Origin: Antilocapra americana
Taxonomy: Eukaryota > Chordata > Mammalia > Artiodactyla > Antilocapridae
Assembly (NCBI GenBank): GCA_007570785.1
Contig: ML660777.1
Coordinates: forward strand, 3,611,436 to 3,675,435
Length of the DNA stretch: 64,000 nt
Direction: 5' to 3'
Positions 49,256 through 60,672 of the stretch are shown piece after piece; the stretch's first letter is position 1; the number at the start of each line of letters is the position of its first letter. The notes beneath the pieces are model-generated. The model saw nothing but the letters and a program-made list of their open reading frames with translations. It was not told the DNA's origin and ran no database searches. The translations under genes and the position numbers were made by a program.

Positions 49256-49496
49256 CAATGACTGTGGCAATTTGATCATAGCTCTTTTTATTGTTGTCAC
49301 TTCATTTCAACCATGTGCCTGGTTGTGGCTACTTGTGACTGGTTTGCCCTCCAAAGTTATCTTCAAAACGGTTACAGTATAATCCAGCCTAGAATCTGAA
49401 AACTTGTATACAAGAAAGGCAAGGGATCAACAAAATGTAAATTTTACACTACTGAAGAAAGAATTTATCATTAGTGGAAAGATCACAATTCCCTTT

Positions 49497-49710
49497 GTGC
49501 TCAGTTGCCTCAGTCATGTCTGACTCTTCGACACCCCGTGGACTGGAGCCCGCCATGCTCCTCTGTCCATGGGATTCTCCAGGCAAGAATCCTGGAGTGG
49601 GTTGCCATTTCCTCCTCCAGGGGATCTTCCCAACCTAGGGATCGAACTCCCTTCTATGTCTCCTGCACTGCAGGTGGATTCTTTACCAACCAAGTCACCT
49701 GGGAAACCCA
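49497..49710 (-). mobile_element. Bov-tA SINE
   Basis: Antisense copy: 'gctcagttgcctcagtcatg', 'gggatcttcccaacctaggg', 'ctgcactgcaggtggattct', 'gtcacctgggaaaccc'. Confidence 0.93.
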
Positions 49711-49859
49711 CTAAAAGCTTTTATATCTGTTTTATTCATCTCTGAGTCAAAATTCTAGCTGTCTATAAGGAGATTGTAATGTTAAGCTTTTTCCTATTTT
49801 CATGCAAAGCAATATCCAAAAGTGCTTTATGGGACCTGACAGAGATGTAATATATGGGG

Positions 49860-49985
49860 GCTTCCCTGGTGGTCCAGTAGTTGAGACTTCATGGTCCAGC
49901 ACAGGGGGTGTGGGTTGGATCCCTGGTCAGGGAGCTAAGATCCTACATGCCTTGTGACTAAAAAACCGAAACATAAAAAACAGGA
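49860..49985 (+). mobile_element. CHR-type SINE
   Basis: Sense: 'gcttccctggtggtccagta', 'ggatccctggtcagggagct', then an A-rich tail. Confidence 0.82.
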
Positions 49986-51439
49986 GCAATACTGTCACAC
50001 ATTCAATAAAGACAGAAAAAAACCGAATTGTGGTATGTGAAACATATGAAATAAAGTGCATAACTACTCTAAAATGTAACTGAGTAAGGCAAAATACATG
50101 CTTGTTATATAATTATTTTGGAAAACCAACTTCCGGAATCCTTATCCTTTGCTCCTTTAAAATGACTTTACCTTAAATATGCTTTGAGGTTTTCTGCTTT
50201 CGCTTTTGTGGATGCAGTCCCCTGGCTTGGGATATCTGTGTCCCCTTATCTCCATCTCTTGTTTGCTGTCTCTCCCATGTTCTGCTTCCAAGTTGTTGAT
50301 GACCTGATTGTCAGACCCAACCAGCCAGGTCCTTGGTGCTTCAATCCTGTTCACAACTTTTTGATTTCTGTTTCTAGCTGTCAGTCATTGCTCTGTCCAA
50401 GTAATTTAGTATCCTTATATTTAAAATAATATCTGTGCTGTAAATCTATTTTTCACGTGTGTTTGTCTCCAACAACTACACCATAAACTCCTTGAGAGTA
50501 AGCACCATATATTTATGAAGTTCAAGTTGCCTAATCCAGTGCTGTCGACTTCAACAGTATTTGTATATTGATTTTCTGATGTGAATTAGTTGCTTTTTGG
50601 GGAGGAATTTGAAAAAAAAAATGAAATGGTTATCTTTCTTATTTACCACTGTGAAGTACAAATTAGAACCTTTGTATATGGTGAAGGGAACAAAGTCTCT
50701 TCTAGATTTTTAGAAACCAAGTTTGTGTGTGTTTTCCTTTGAAAAGTGGAGTTCACAATTCACATGACTTATAGGAGCAATACAATAGTTCACTTGCTTT
50801 TTTTTTTTTGGTACATCCTGCAAGTTCTTTTTTCTTTTTTTTTTTTTGTGGTGGCAAAGAGAGAATAGCACTTCACTCCATCTGGTTCATATTTATATTG
50901 ATAAGTTGAAGTGGAAACTGCGAAGTCAGGTTCAGAAAACTGTTTCCCTCATCACAGCCTCTTCTGGCCTCCTTTTAAGGAAGGAAGCAGTAGAATTTTT
51001 GCTCCCTGCTTCATTCATCTCTTGGAGTTTCTGGAGCTACAGAATGGCTGTAAAACCTCTAGTTCTCTAAGTCTTAGCAGAAGGTGCAGACTCCTCCACT
51101 TGGTAGACCTCCAAAGGCAGATAATCTCATCATAGAGAATGTATATAACATCTAGATTACTGTTCTACATCTAGTTAGATACATCTTTTTTTTCCCAGGA
51201 TGATAAATATAATCTGCTTAGAGCTGTAATTTTTGAAAAGAATCTGTCCTAATGAGTGAAAATATTGATATTTACCAAACTGTGTCTAAACAGTTATCTT
51301 TTTTTTTTTCACTTTTTAAAAAATAATGCTTTTTCTTGTCCCCTCTCTCCTCTCCTTCCTTCCTACACAAGCTTTGCACTGTGGTACTATGTCTATCTAT
51401 GAACATATTATGTGGCAGGCTTCTGCCTCTGTTTTTGTT
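49986..51439. other. Intergenic; weak L2-like tail, poly-T runs
   Basis: 'accataaactccttgagagt' near 50,480 resembles an L2 3' end but is too short to be sure. Poly-T runs lie near 50,800 and 50,835. The overlapping frames at 50,184-50,429 and 50,846-51,135 have no motif. Confidence 0.3.
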
Positions 51440-52556
51440 CATTTACTTTTAAAAAATTGATGTACAATATTATGTTACAAGAGAGTTCCCTGGTGGCTCA
51501 GATGGTAAAGCATCTGCCTATAATGCGAGAGACCTGGGTTCAATCCCTTGATCGGGAAGATCCCCTGGAGAAGGAAATGGCAACCCACTCCAGTATTCTT
51601 GCCCGGAAAATCCCATGGACGGAGGAGCCTGGTGGGCTACAGTCCAAGGAGTAGCAAAGAGTTGGACACGACTGAGCGACTTCACTTCACTTCTTCATTA
51701 TGTTACAGATGTATAACACAGTGATTCACAATCTTTAAAGGTTACACTCCATCTGTAGTTATTATAAAATATTGGCTATATTCCTCCTGTTTTACAATAT
51801 ATCCTTGTAACCTCTTTTATACTTAATAGTTTGTCCATCTACCTCTATCCCTATGGTACTTCTCCATCTTTCTCCGCCCTGGTTACACTAGTTTGTTCTG
51901 TGAGTCTGGTTCTTTTCTGTAATATTCATTAGTTTGTTGTAGTCTTTAGATTCTACATGTAAGTGATATCATACAGTATTTGTATTTCTGTCTGACTTGT
52001 TTCACTGAGCCTAATGTCCTTTAAGTCCACCCATGTTGCTACAAGTTTTTATGGCTGAGTAGTATTATGTTGTATATATATATGCCACATCTTCTTTATC
52101 CTTTCATCAGTTGATGGATACTTAGATTGCTCCTGTATCTTAGCTATTGTAAATAAAAACTGGAGTGCATGTTTCTTTTCAAATTAGTGCTTTTGTGTTT
52201 TTCAACTAGAAACCCAGGAGTGGAATTGCTGGATCATACGGTAGCTCTATTTTTAGTTTTTTGAGAATCCTCCGTACTATTTTCCACAGTGGCTGCACAA
52301 GTTTACGTTCACACCAACTCTGCATGAGGGTTCCCTTTTCTCCACATCTTCACCAACATTTGATATGTGTGCTATTTTGATGACAGCTGTTCGGACAGGT
52401 GTGAGGTGACATCTTGTTGTGGTCTGGGTTTATAGTCGCCTGGCGATTAGCAGTGCTGAGTGTCTTTTCATGTGCCTGTTGATGATCTGCATTTCCGCTT
52501 TGGGAAAATGCCTATTCAGTTCTGCCCATTTTGTAATTGGCTTGTTTTCTTACGTT
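51440..52556 (-). mobile_element. L1 LINE, older, 3' end, interrupted by a SINE
   Basis: Minus-strand L1 3' UTR and ORF2 end: 'gtgattcacaatctttaaag', 'gtcttttcatgtgcctgttg' and 'gtggctgcacaagtttacgt'. More diverged than the 48-kb L1; its ORF2 is broken by stops. Confidence 0.88.
51480..51696 (+). mobile_element. Bov-tA SINE nested in L1
   Basis: Sense copy with the perfect 11-bp direct repeat attatgttaca at 51,469-51,479 and 51,697-51,707. The duplicated site is L1 3' UTR sequence, which dates the SINE after the L1. Confidence 0.95.
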
Positions 52557-52700
52557 TAGAATCAGGGCTTTAGCTTGCATATATACCATTGTGAGAACTG
52601 GGAATATTTTCCACTGGGAGTAGGAAGTAGCGACACATGTCACCCCTAGTACCCCCAGGCCCCATGGCTTTCTGTGGATTCACCGTGTGGTACTAGGCTT

Positions 52701-54804
52701 AAATTGAAGAAAGTGGGGAAAACCACTAGACCAGTCAGGTAAGACCTAAATCAAATCCCTTATGATTATACAGTGGAAGTGAGAAATAGATTTAAGGGAC
52801 TAGATCTGATAGACAGAGTGCCTGATGAACTATGGACGGAGGTTTTTGACATTGTACAAGAGACAGGGATTAAGATCATCCCCATGGAAAAGAAATGCAG
52901 AAAAGCAAAACGGCTGTCTAAGGAGGCCTTACAAATAGCTGTGAAAAGAAGGGAAGCCAAAAGCAAAGGAGAAGAGGAAAGATATTCCCATTTGAATGCA
53001 GAGTTCCAAAGAATAGCAAGGAGAGATAAGAAAGCCTTCCTTAGTGATCAATGCAAAGAAACAGAGGAAAACAACAGGATAGGAAAGACTAGAGATCTCT
53101 CCAAGAATATTAGCGATACCAAGGGAACATTTCATGCCAAGATGGGCTCAATAAAGGACAGAAATGGCATGGATCTAACAGAAGCAGAAGATATTAAGAA
53201 GAGGTGGCAAGAATACACAGAAGAACTGTACAAAAAAGATCTTCACAACTCAGATAATCACGATGGTGTGGTCACTCACCTAGAGCCAGATATCCTGGAA
53301 TGTGAAGTCAAGTGGGCCTTAGAAAGCATTACTACAAACAAAGCTAGTGGAGGTGATGGAATTCCAGTTGAGCTATTTCAAGTCCTAAAAGATGATGCTG
53401 TGAAAGTGCTGCACTCAATATCCCAGCAAATTTGGAAAACTCAGCAATGGCCACAGGACTGGAAAAGGTCAGTTTTCATTCCTATCCCAAAGAAAGGCAA
53501 TGCCAAAGAATACTCGAACTACCACACAATTGCACTCATCTCACACACTAGTAAAGGAATGCTCAAAATTCTCCAAGCCAGGCTTCAGCAATACATGAAC
53601 TGTGAACTTCCAGATGTTCAAGCTGGTTTTAGAAAAGGCAGAGGAACCAGAGATCAAATTGCCAACATTTGCTGGATTATCGAAAAAGCAAGAAAGTTCC
53701 AGAAAAACATCTACTTCTGCTTTATTGACTATGCCAAAGCCTTTGAGTGTGTGGATCACAATAAACTGTGGAAAATTCTGAAAGAGATGGGAATACCAGA
53801 CAATCTGACCCATCTCTTGAGAAACCTGTATGCAGGTCAGGAAGCAACAGTTAGAACTGGACATGGAACAACAAACTGGTTCCAAATAGGAAAAGGAGTA
53901 CCTAAAGACTGTATATTGTCACCCTGTTTATTTAACTTCTATGCAGAGTACATCATGAGAAACGCTGGGCTGGAAGAAGCACAAGCTGGAATCAAGATTG
54001 CTGGGAGAAATATCAATAACCTCAGATATGCAGATCATACCATGCTTATAGCAGAAAGTGAAGAGGAACTAAAAAGCCTCTTGATGAAAGTGAAAAAGGA
54101 GGTGAAAAAGTTGGCTTAAAGCTCAATATTCAGAAAACTAAGATCATGGCATCTGGTCCAATCACTTCATGGGAAATAGATGGGGAAACAGTAGAAACAG
54201 TGTCAGACTTTATTTGTTTAGGCTCAAAAATCACTGTAGATGGTGATTGCAGCCATGAAATCAAAAGATGCTTACTCCTTGGAAGGAAGGTTATGACCAA
54301 CCTAGATAGCATATTGAAAAGCAGAGACATTACTTTGCCAACAAAGGTCTAGCTAGTCAAGGCTATGGTTTTTCCAGTGGTCATGTATGGATGTGAGAGT
54401 TGGACGGTGAAGAAAGCTGAGCACCGAAGAATTGATGCTTTTGAACTGTGGTGCTGGAGAAGACTCTTGAGAGTCCCTTGGACTGCAAGGAGATCCAACC
54501 AGTCCATCCTAGAGGAAATCAGTCCTGTTTGTTCATTGGAAGGACTGATGTTGAAGCTGAAACTCCAATTCTTTGGCCACCTCATGCGAAGAGCTGACTC
54601 ATTGGAAAAGACCTTGATGCTGGGAAGGATTGGGGGCAGGAGGAAAAGGGTATGACAGAGGATGAGATGGCTGGATGGCATCACCAACTCAATGGACATG
54701 GGTTTGAGTAGACTCTGGGAGTTGGTGATGGACAGGGAGGCCTGGCGTGCTGCGATTAATGGGGTTGCAAAGGGTCGGACACTACTGAGCAACTGAACTG
54801 AACT
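52701..54804 (+). mobile_element. BovB (RTE) LINE, 5'-truncated, about 2.1 kb
   Basis: Runs from the region just after the endonuclease to the canonical 3' end 'ctgagcaactgaactgaact'. It contains a long RT frame, listed separately. After about 54,110 the protein continues in another frame (54,146-54,352, a stop, then 54,365-54,655), so there is at least one frameshift and one nonsense mutation. The endonuclease domain is missing. Confidence 0.95.
52773..54119 (+). pseudogene. BovB reverse-transcriptase frame, 448 codons, catalytic motif lost
   Basis: LINE-encoded reverse transcriptase (RTE clade), not a host gene. The frame is uninterrupted for 448 codons and covers fingers and palm. Visible motifs are IPKKGN (about residues 233-238), QAGFRKGRGTRDQ, FIDYAKAFECVDH with the motif A aspartate at residue 319, and motif C at 419-422. 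Motif C reads YADH: the second catalytic aspartate is replaced by His (CAT at 54,036-54,038 where family members have a GA-C/T codon). The segment GKGVPKDCILSP also departs from the usual arrangement just before the conserved CILSP. The frame ends at a stop in the C-terminal region because of a frameshift. The first ATG is arbitrary; the element is 5'-truncated. Confidence 0.92.
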
Positions 54805-54974
54805 AGGCTTACCAAGAAGCAGGTGTTTTATGGGGAATAAAAGGACCCAGATTAAAAGGGTTTGCAAGCGCAGCATGGGCTGAGTTTCAGCTCCACTGAT
54901 CCCTCCAGCTCATTGCTTCTGTGCAGTATGTGAGCTGCACAGCCATATGCTGGAGAAGATGTTCCTGAGTACAG

Positions 54975-55180
54975 TTCTTGCCTCTGTCCTTTATCAGCTG
55001 TATGGCCCGAGGCAAATCAGTTAATGGTTCAGAAACTTTCTTTTGTATAATGGAGATCATAACTATGTTGTGGAAGTGTGGAGAAGGTTAAGTAAGACGA
55101 GGTATGCTAGACACCCAGCAAGGTGCCTACCTCATAGTAGATCAGAGCTCAATAAATGAGAAGCTATTATTATTATCATT
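54975..55180 (+). mobile_element. MIR SINE
   Basis: 'tatggcccgaggcaaatcag', 'ttcagaaactttcttttg' and 'cagagctcaataaatgagaa' follow MIR order. Confidence 0.75.
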
Positions 55181-56000
55181 GTCTATTGTTAGGAAAAAGT
55201 ATTCAAAACTTAGAAGTAAGATGCAAGTTGACTGCATATCAGACAGATTGGAACAGTGTCCATCAGATGCATTCAAGAATTATTCTTCCGGCCTTGATTT
55301 ATGTTTCTGTTGATCATTGATTAGGACCCTACCCCCAAAGTTATATATTAAATTTTGTAAATGTTTGGCGGTAAAAGATGCAATTGATTTCTGTGTGGTG
55401 GAACAGAGAAAACCAAAGGTCACAGTTTTATTGCCCAGTGGGAATTTAATCAATTTTGTATCTAATCTAGTGATCTAGCGATCTTTTAGTGTCTATAAAC
55501 TTTGCTTCTTGAATTGTTTTTGAACCATCTTTACTGTCCTGCTCGTTTTCTTATTAATTTACAGGAGATTCATTCTGGAAAATTATACTTTGGCAATGTC
55601 CATAGTGCCTGCTTGGACAAGTATATTTCTTTAAAAAAGTGGCAGGTTCCATTAATTAAAATATGAGGACGTGCCCTCCTTCTAAACTATTTCTGCATTT
55701 CCAGGGAGTTCTGAAAAGAATCAGCAATTTGGGGAAGGCCCAGAACATTTACTCAGATCCTGCTTTATCCTTTTTGTCCTCTTGAAGGCTAGTGGGGTTC
55801 CCCTCAGGGTTCTCCCTTATGGTCCCCACCAATGCCTACCTTCTCTCTAGGATCCTGGCCTTTGTCCAGCTGATGGTGAAGTAAAGGAATGTTGTCACAC
55901 CAACTTTCTGCGCCTGCCTTCCTCTTGCCACCTCAGAAATAGGCACCCTAAACTGTTTCATGTTTAAAACATTTATATTTAATTTAGGACTTCCTTAATA
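55181..56000. other. Intergenic, nothing recognised
   Basis: No gene or nameable repeat. Confidence 0.35.
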
Positions 56001-56213
56001 GGACTTCCCTGGTGGCTCAGACGGTAAAAGCATCTGCCTACAATGTGGGAGACCAGGTTCGATCCCTGGGTCAGGAAGATCCCCTGGACAAGGAAATGGG
56101 AACCCACTCCAGTGCTCTTGTCTGGAAAATCCCATGGATGGATGGAGGAGCCTGGTAGGCTACAGTCCATGTGGTTGCAAAGAGTCAGATGCGACTGAGA
56201 GACTTCACTTTCA
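56001..56213 (+). mobile_element. Bov-tA SINE, first of a head-to-tail pair
   Basis: Sense copy from 'ggacttccctggtggctcag' to 'gagacttcactttcact'. A 4-bp unit is repeated in 'ggatggatggagg'. Confidence 0.93.
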
Positions 56214-56430
56214 CTTTCCCTGGTGGCTCAGATGGTAAAGAATCTGCCTGCAATTTAGGAGGCCTGGGCTTGATCCCTGGGTTGGGAAAATCCTCTGGAG
56301 CAGGAAATGGCAACCCACTGCAATAGTCCTGCTTGGAGAATTCCATGAATGGAGCAGCCTGGTGGGCTACAGAGTCAGACATGGGCTTGCAAAGAGTCAG
56401 ACTAACTCTCTTACTGAGTGACTAACACAC
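56214..56430 (+). mobile_element. Bov-tA SINE, second of a head-to-tail pair
   Basis: Starts without a gap at 'tccctggtggctcagatggt', directly after the tail of the previous copy, same orientation. It is diverged near the end ('tacagagtcagacatgggct'). Confidence 0.92.
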
Positions 56431-58399
56431 ATACTTAATATAAACACATATAATACAATGGTTAGGAAAAAATATGCAAAGGGTAAATTACAGTGCATTC
56501 AAATTCTTAAAAAGTGCTGTCAGGTTTGCCTCCTGGCCTCCCACGACCCCCAACTCTCCTCCTCCCTCACCTCAATCTCCATTCTCCATTTAAGGATAGA
56601 TGAGCCAGCTCTGCTTTCAGCTAACCTCTTTCCTTTTTCTCAAACTCTTTGAAAGTTCCCTTGGGAGTTTTAAATCATCCCTTCTACCTACTGCTCTTTT
56701 ATTCCCCAGAGTTATCAGGCTCTCTACCCTCCTGGAGAAAGGTGTTAATTAGCCTGCCATTCAAATTATCTCAGCCCTAGGAGGATCTTTTTACCACTGA
56801 AGGAACCCTAAGTTGGTGTCTCTGACCTCAAGGTTCGGCCACCTAGCTTGGCTCTCTCCTTTCCATAGGAAAAATCAGCTGAGGTCTTTGCCTTACAGAA
56901 ACCAGGCTGACCTGCTGAATAGAGAAGTTCCCAGTGGAGAAATTCCAGGAAGACAGGTGAACTTTACAACTAGGAGAGTGGGAAGGAATGTGTGATGGAA
57001 GGGGAAAAGTTAATGCCTTTGGAAAAGGTATGCGTTTCATTGTCATCTTATACTTGCAGCATTTTAAAAAGTAACCTTTTTGATTGTATAAATTACAGAG
57101 AAATAAGCATGACAAAACTAGCTGTTGTTGATGATGCATTGAAAATGCAGTACTTCCCTATGACTGTGCTGGGGTGGGAAATGGAATTACTGGAATCTCC
57201 TGGAGATAGAAGATTTTTACATATATCAAAAAGGAACATGGATTTTTCAAATAGTTGCAAAATGTTGTGGGATTTTTGAACAAAGCCTTGGTAGAGTTTA
57301 AATCATTCTGCTGCTCCAGATCATCAAAGAGATTTCAAGTAGCTTGACCTACAGTTTTCCAAGCCAGAAGAGAAGCTGCAACATGCAAACGTTTTTCCAG
57401 CTGTATTCAAATTCTCTCTGGAAGGTTTTTTGTTTGTTTTTCCTTTTGTTATTTTTTTTTAAGCTACACAATTGGCAGTAGTATGTGGCCCATTTAATTC
57501 AGTATTTCTGACAAGTAATGAACTAATCCTTATAATGGTTTCTAAACTACTTGTTTGAGATATGTTTTATGTCAGTGAGTGTGTGAATACATACACAGTA
57601 TTATAAGGAAAGATTTATGATAACTCACTGACTAGTGAAAGATAGCTTCAGAAAACAGAAATTACCAGATCCCAGTAGTAGCTTTCCCTGAGGGAGCTTT
57701 GAAATAATTTACATTTCAATTGGATCCTGAAACTCTAAATTTGAACTTATCACCCATGTGTGAAGATATATTGTAGTTATATAGGAGATAGCACTACAGA
57801 AATGAAATTAAATGACAACAAATTAGTTTGGTCTTTTAAAAATTATTATCAGAATTATGTTACTCTGCTGAGCTAATTCTTGTTCTAATTCAGCTGGTCA
57901 TTATAGCATCAAGAATCTGACCCCAAAACGGTTTCATAAATAATCTCTTAATAAGTATCCTCAGTTATTGAAATATAAAAAGAAATCTGACATAGTCAAC
58001 AAGGAAAAGGAACTGGAAATAACAGAGCTTAAATTGGTAAATTTTTTCATACTGCCTTCTTAAATCTGTGTTTCCACTGCCAACAAGATAGGCATGAGGC
58101 ATTAAAAGTTACCATTTTTCTAGCACCTTAGAGCAAATTCACATTAAATACCAAGATATTTGTTTTTTTACAGACTCATTGATCAGTTGAGACAGCCAGT
58201 TATGATTCGCCTGTTCCAGTTATTCCTAAGCATGAATTTCATTACAGGAGATAATTACATAAAGTTCATTTTTTAAGCACTAATGGGGAATAACCTATTT
58301 AAATATGCTGGGATTTCAAATTCTGTAAATGATTTCATTATCAGAAAACAAATATTATATTAAATTATCTTTAACTATGAGCTCAATGGATGTCTTTTA
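56431..58399. other. Intergenic, nothing recognised
   Basis: About 2 kb of AT-rich DNA. Frames at 56,458-57,279 are at most 98 codons, overlap each other on opposite strands, and show no domain. Confidence 0.35.
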
Positions 58400-58590
58400 G
58401 CATGTGGTTCTGCCCCTTCCTTGCTGCATTTACTAGACCTCTCTAGCCTGGCTCATCACATATAAAAATGAGGATAACAACTACAGTCATCTCATAGGAG
58501 TAGTGAATTAAATGAGATAATATGAATATGAAAACCCTGTGTCTAGCACATAAAAAGGGCTCCATAGCTATTCTAATTATCACTGTTAAA
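58400..58590 (+). mobile_element. MIR SINE
   Basis: 'catataaaaatgaggataac', 'gtgaattaaatgagataata' and 'gtgtctagcacataaaaagg' follow MIR order. Confidence 0.75.
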
Positions 58591-59343
58591 AAGTTCAGAT
58601 GATTGACAAAGTATGGATGAGACTTTAAAATATGTCTTTTAATCCATATCTGTCTCTCTTCCCAATTGCATTTTACCAAGGGTACAATGTAGCTAGCACA
58701 TTTATACTATATTTAAATTCATGCCAAAAATAAGACGTTACAAATTTTGTTTAGGGCCTTAAAAATGGTGCTTCCAACTGTTACTCAACTTCTTTATGAG
58801 GAGAGAGGAGAAAAGGAAATAATGTCTATTGAACAAATCCATTATTTCCATTTCTTGCTACTGTTTCATCTCCAGAATGGGTAGTATTCCCTTTGGAAGA
58901 GCTGGTGGGAATAATGCCATTTGGAAAGCACTTAGCACAGGCAGCATGCAGAACTCAAGAAAGTTCTAAACTGTCAGCTTCCAGGGTCTTTGCATGGCCA
59001 AATGACTCTCATTTTCCTGAAATTACCCTGAGAATATTGTGTAACAGCAATTTGAATAAACTGACTCACTTCCACTGTGATTTAATGTCTACTTTGCTAC
59101 CGAATTAGCCGTATTTGGCCAGCTCTTCTGTCTTCACAATTTTCTTTGTGTTTATCCTTATGCTTAGCAACTAACCAAACACTGAGTAGAATATCAATAT
59201 TTAAAATGAAATGTATTAATAGCTTACTAATTGTTCCACTGAGAGACTGAGTTTGTAGCTTACATATTTGTACTCCTTTATTTTACTTATGATATTCTGA
59301 AGGCGTGAAATGTTGGCTTTCTCCCCGACTATTCACAAGCTTT
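58591..59343. other. Intergenic, nothing recognised
   Basis: No gene or named repeat. Confidence 0.35.
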
Positions 59344-59401
59344 AAGCAAGTGACTGTGTGTTCAGTAGTGTCCGACTCTTTGTGACCCATGGGCTGTAAC
59401 C
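59344..59401 (-). mobile_element. Micro Bov-A insertion (58 bp) with 10-bp target-site duplication
   Basis: Only the 3'-terminal piece of a Bov-A type element, antisense ('agtgtccgactctttgtgac'). It is bracketed by the perfect direct repeat cacaagcttt at 59,334-59,343 and 59,402-59,411. Confidence 0.8.
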
Positions 59402-59411
59402 CACAAGCTTT

Positions 59412-60099
59412 TCGATACTGGTAAAAAGGTGTCCTTTAGTGTCTTTAGTTCACAGAAGATTGCTATCTTAAGTGCTGGTGAATACAGACCTGTTAAGACC
59501 ATGAGGAAAATTTTAATAAAGAATCATAAGGTCACAAATATGTAAACAGGACAACTGTTTTTTTTTTAAGGCAATGACCAAAATTAAAGCCCCTGTGTCT
59601 GCACCCCATCCCCAATAGTTTTCTTTTGACCAAACAGCCTGTGTTTCTGGGCCCAAAGTGATGTTTTAAGTTGAAAATAATACTGCTGACTTTTACTGAA
59701 AGCAAATTTAAAGCAAAAGGTTTTATTTTATGCTATTTAAAAATTATCAAAGCTATAAATTTATAGTCATAGAAGTACCATTTTTTTAAATTTGTTTTTC
59801 CTTGGAAAAGCTTGAAAATGTTTACTGTAAATCCATTTTATACATACTGAAAGTATTATAACATTCTTCCAAAAAAGAATGTGATCATGTGTCATTTCAG
59901 GCATCACATTGGTCTAGACAAGGGAAAAGTATGAAATGTTTTTGCATGAGATCATGGCTCTGAGTGGTGCCTTTTCCACTAACCAGAGAACCTTTAGAGC
60001 TGGCAGGGCCTTTACTGGTTATTATTTTATTTCCTCTATTCACAGGTAAGAACCTAAGGCCCAGAGAGTAAATGACCTATGGAAGGTTTGGAGTTCATG
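59412..60099. other. Intergenic; MIR remnant at the retroviral boundary
   Basis: Mostly unique. The segment 60,020-60,095 ('tattcacaggtaagaacct', 'aaggcccagagagtaaatga') is an antisense-type MIR. The retroviral relic begins right after it. No 3' LTR is recognisable where one would be expected. Confidence 0.5.
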
Positions 60100-60447
60100 T
60101 TCTGAGGTGTCCGATAGTAAGAATTGCTCTGATAGGCTTTTGCAGACTGTTTGGTAAGGGCAGTTTCTATTACTCTTAACACAAGACCTGTAATACAAGG
60201 AATTATACAACATTCTACTACAGCCATTTCTCCAAATACAATGATTACGGAAGTCAGGACAGAGGTTATTCTATCTTTCCATTTGCCGAACCACTATCAG
60301 AATGGAGAAAGGATTATCTATCCCTGAGTTTTCAGCCAATGCATTAGCCAAGGTGGTAAGACCTTGCAGGGCTCTTGTTGTTGTGCCATAAGGGGCAGCA
60401 CTGTTGGGTATGAGAATACAACATTGACCTCCTGTCATGACACATTA
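60100..60447 (-). pseudogene. Retroviral env relic, transmembrane subunit C-terminal part
   Basis: Read on the minus strand, the sequence encodes in order a CC pair typical of the surface/transmembrane disulfide region, a helical ectodomain stretch, a W-rich membrane-proximal stretch, a hydrophobic membrane span, a CC..PC cluster and a short cytoplasmic tail. This is the gammaretroviral TM layout. The frame shifts near 60,300, so it is not translatable as one piece. The upstream part is separated by the SINE at 60,448-60,672. Confidence 0.75.
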
Positions 60448-60672
60448 GGGCTTCTTAGGTGGCTCAGTGGTAAAGAATCTGCCTGCAAGGCATGAGACCC
60501 ATGAGACGCTGGTTTGATCCGTGGGTCAGGAAGATCCCCTGGAGAAGAAAATGGCAACCCACTCCAGTGTTCTTGCCTAGAGAATCCCATGGACAGAGGA
60601 TCCTGGCAGGTTACAGTCTATCGGGTCACAAAGAGTCAGACATTTTGGAAGCGATTGAGCATGCAGACATGC
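60448..60672 (+). mobile_element. Bov-tA SINE inserted in env
   Basis: Opposite in orientation to the retrovirus; from 'gggcttcttaggtggctcag' through 'gtcacaaagagtcagacatt'. It has a small internal duplication ('catgagacccatgagac'). Confidence 0.93.

Noticed and set aside
52773..54119. 448-codon frame as a possible domesticated RT gene
   Set aside because: It sits inside an ordinary truncated BovB with a frameshift and a stop downstream. The catalytic motif is lost, and nothing suggests a promoter, splicing or selection.
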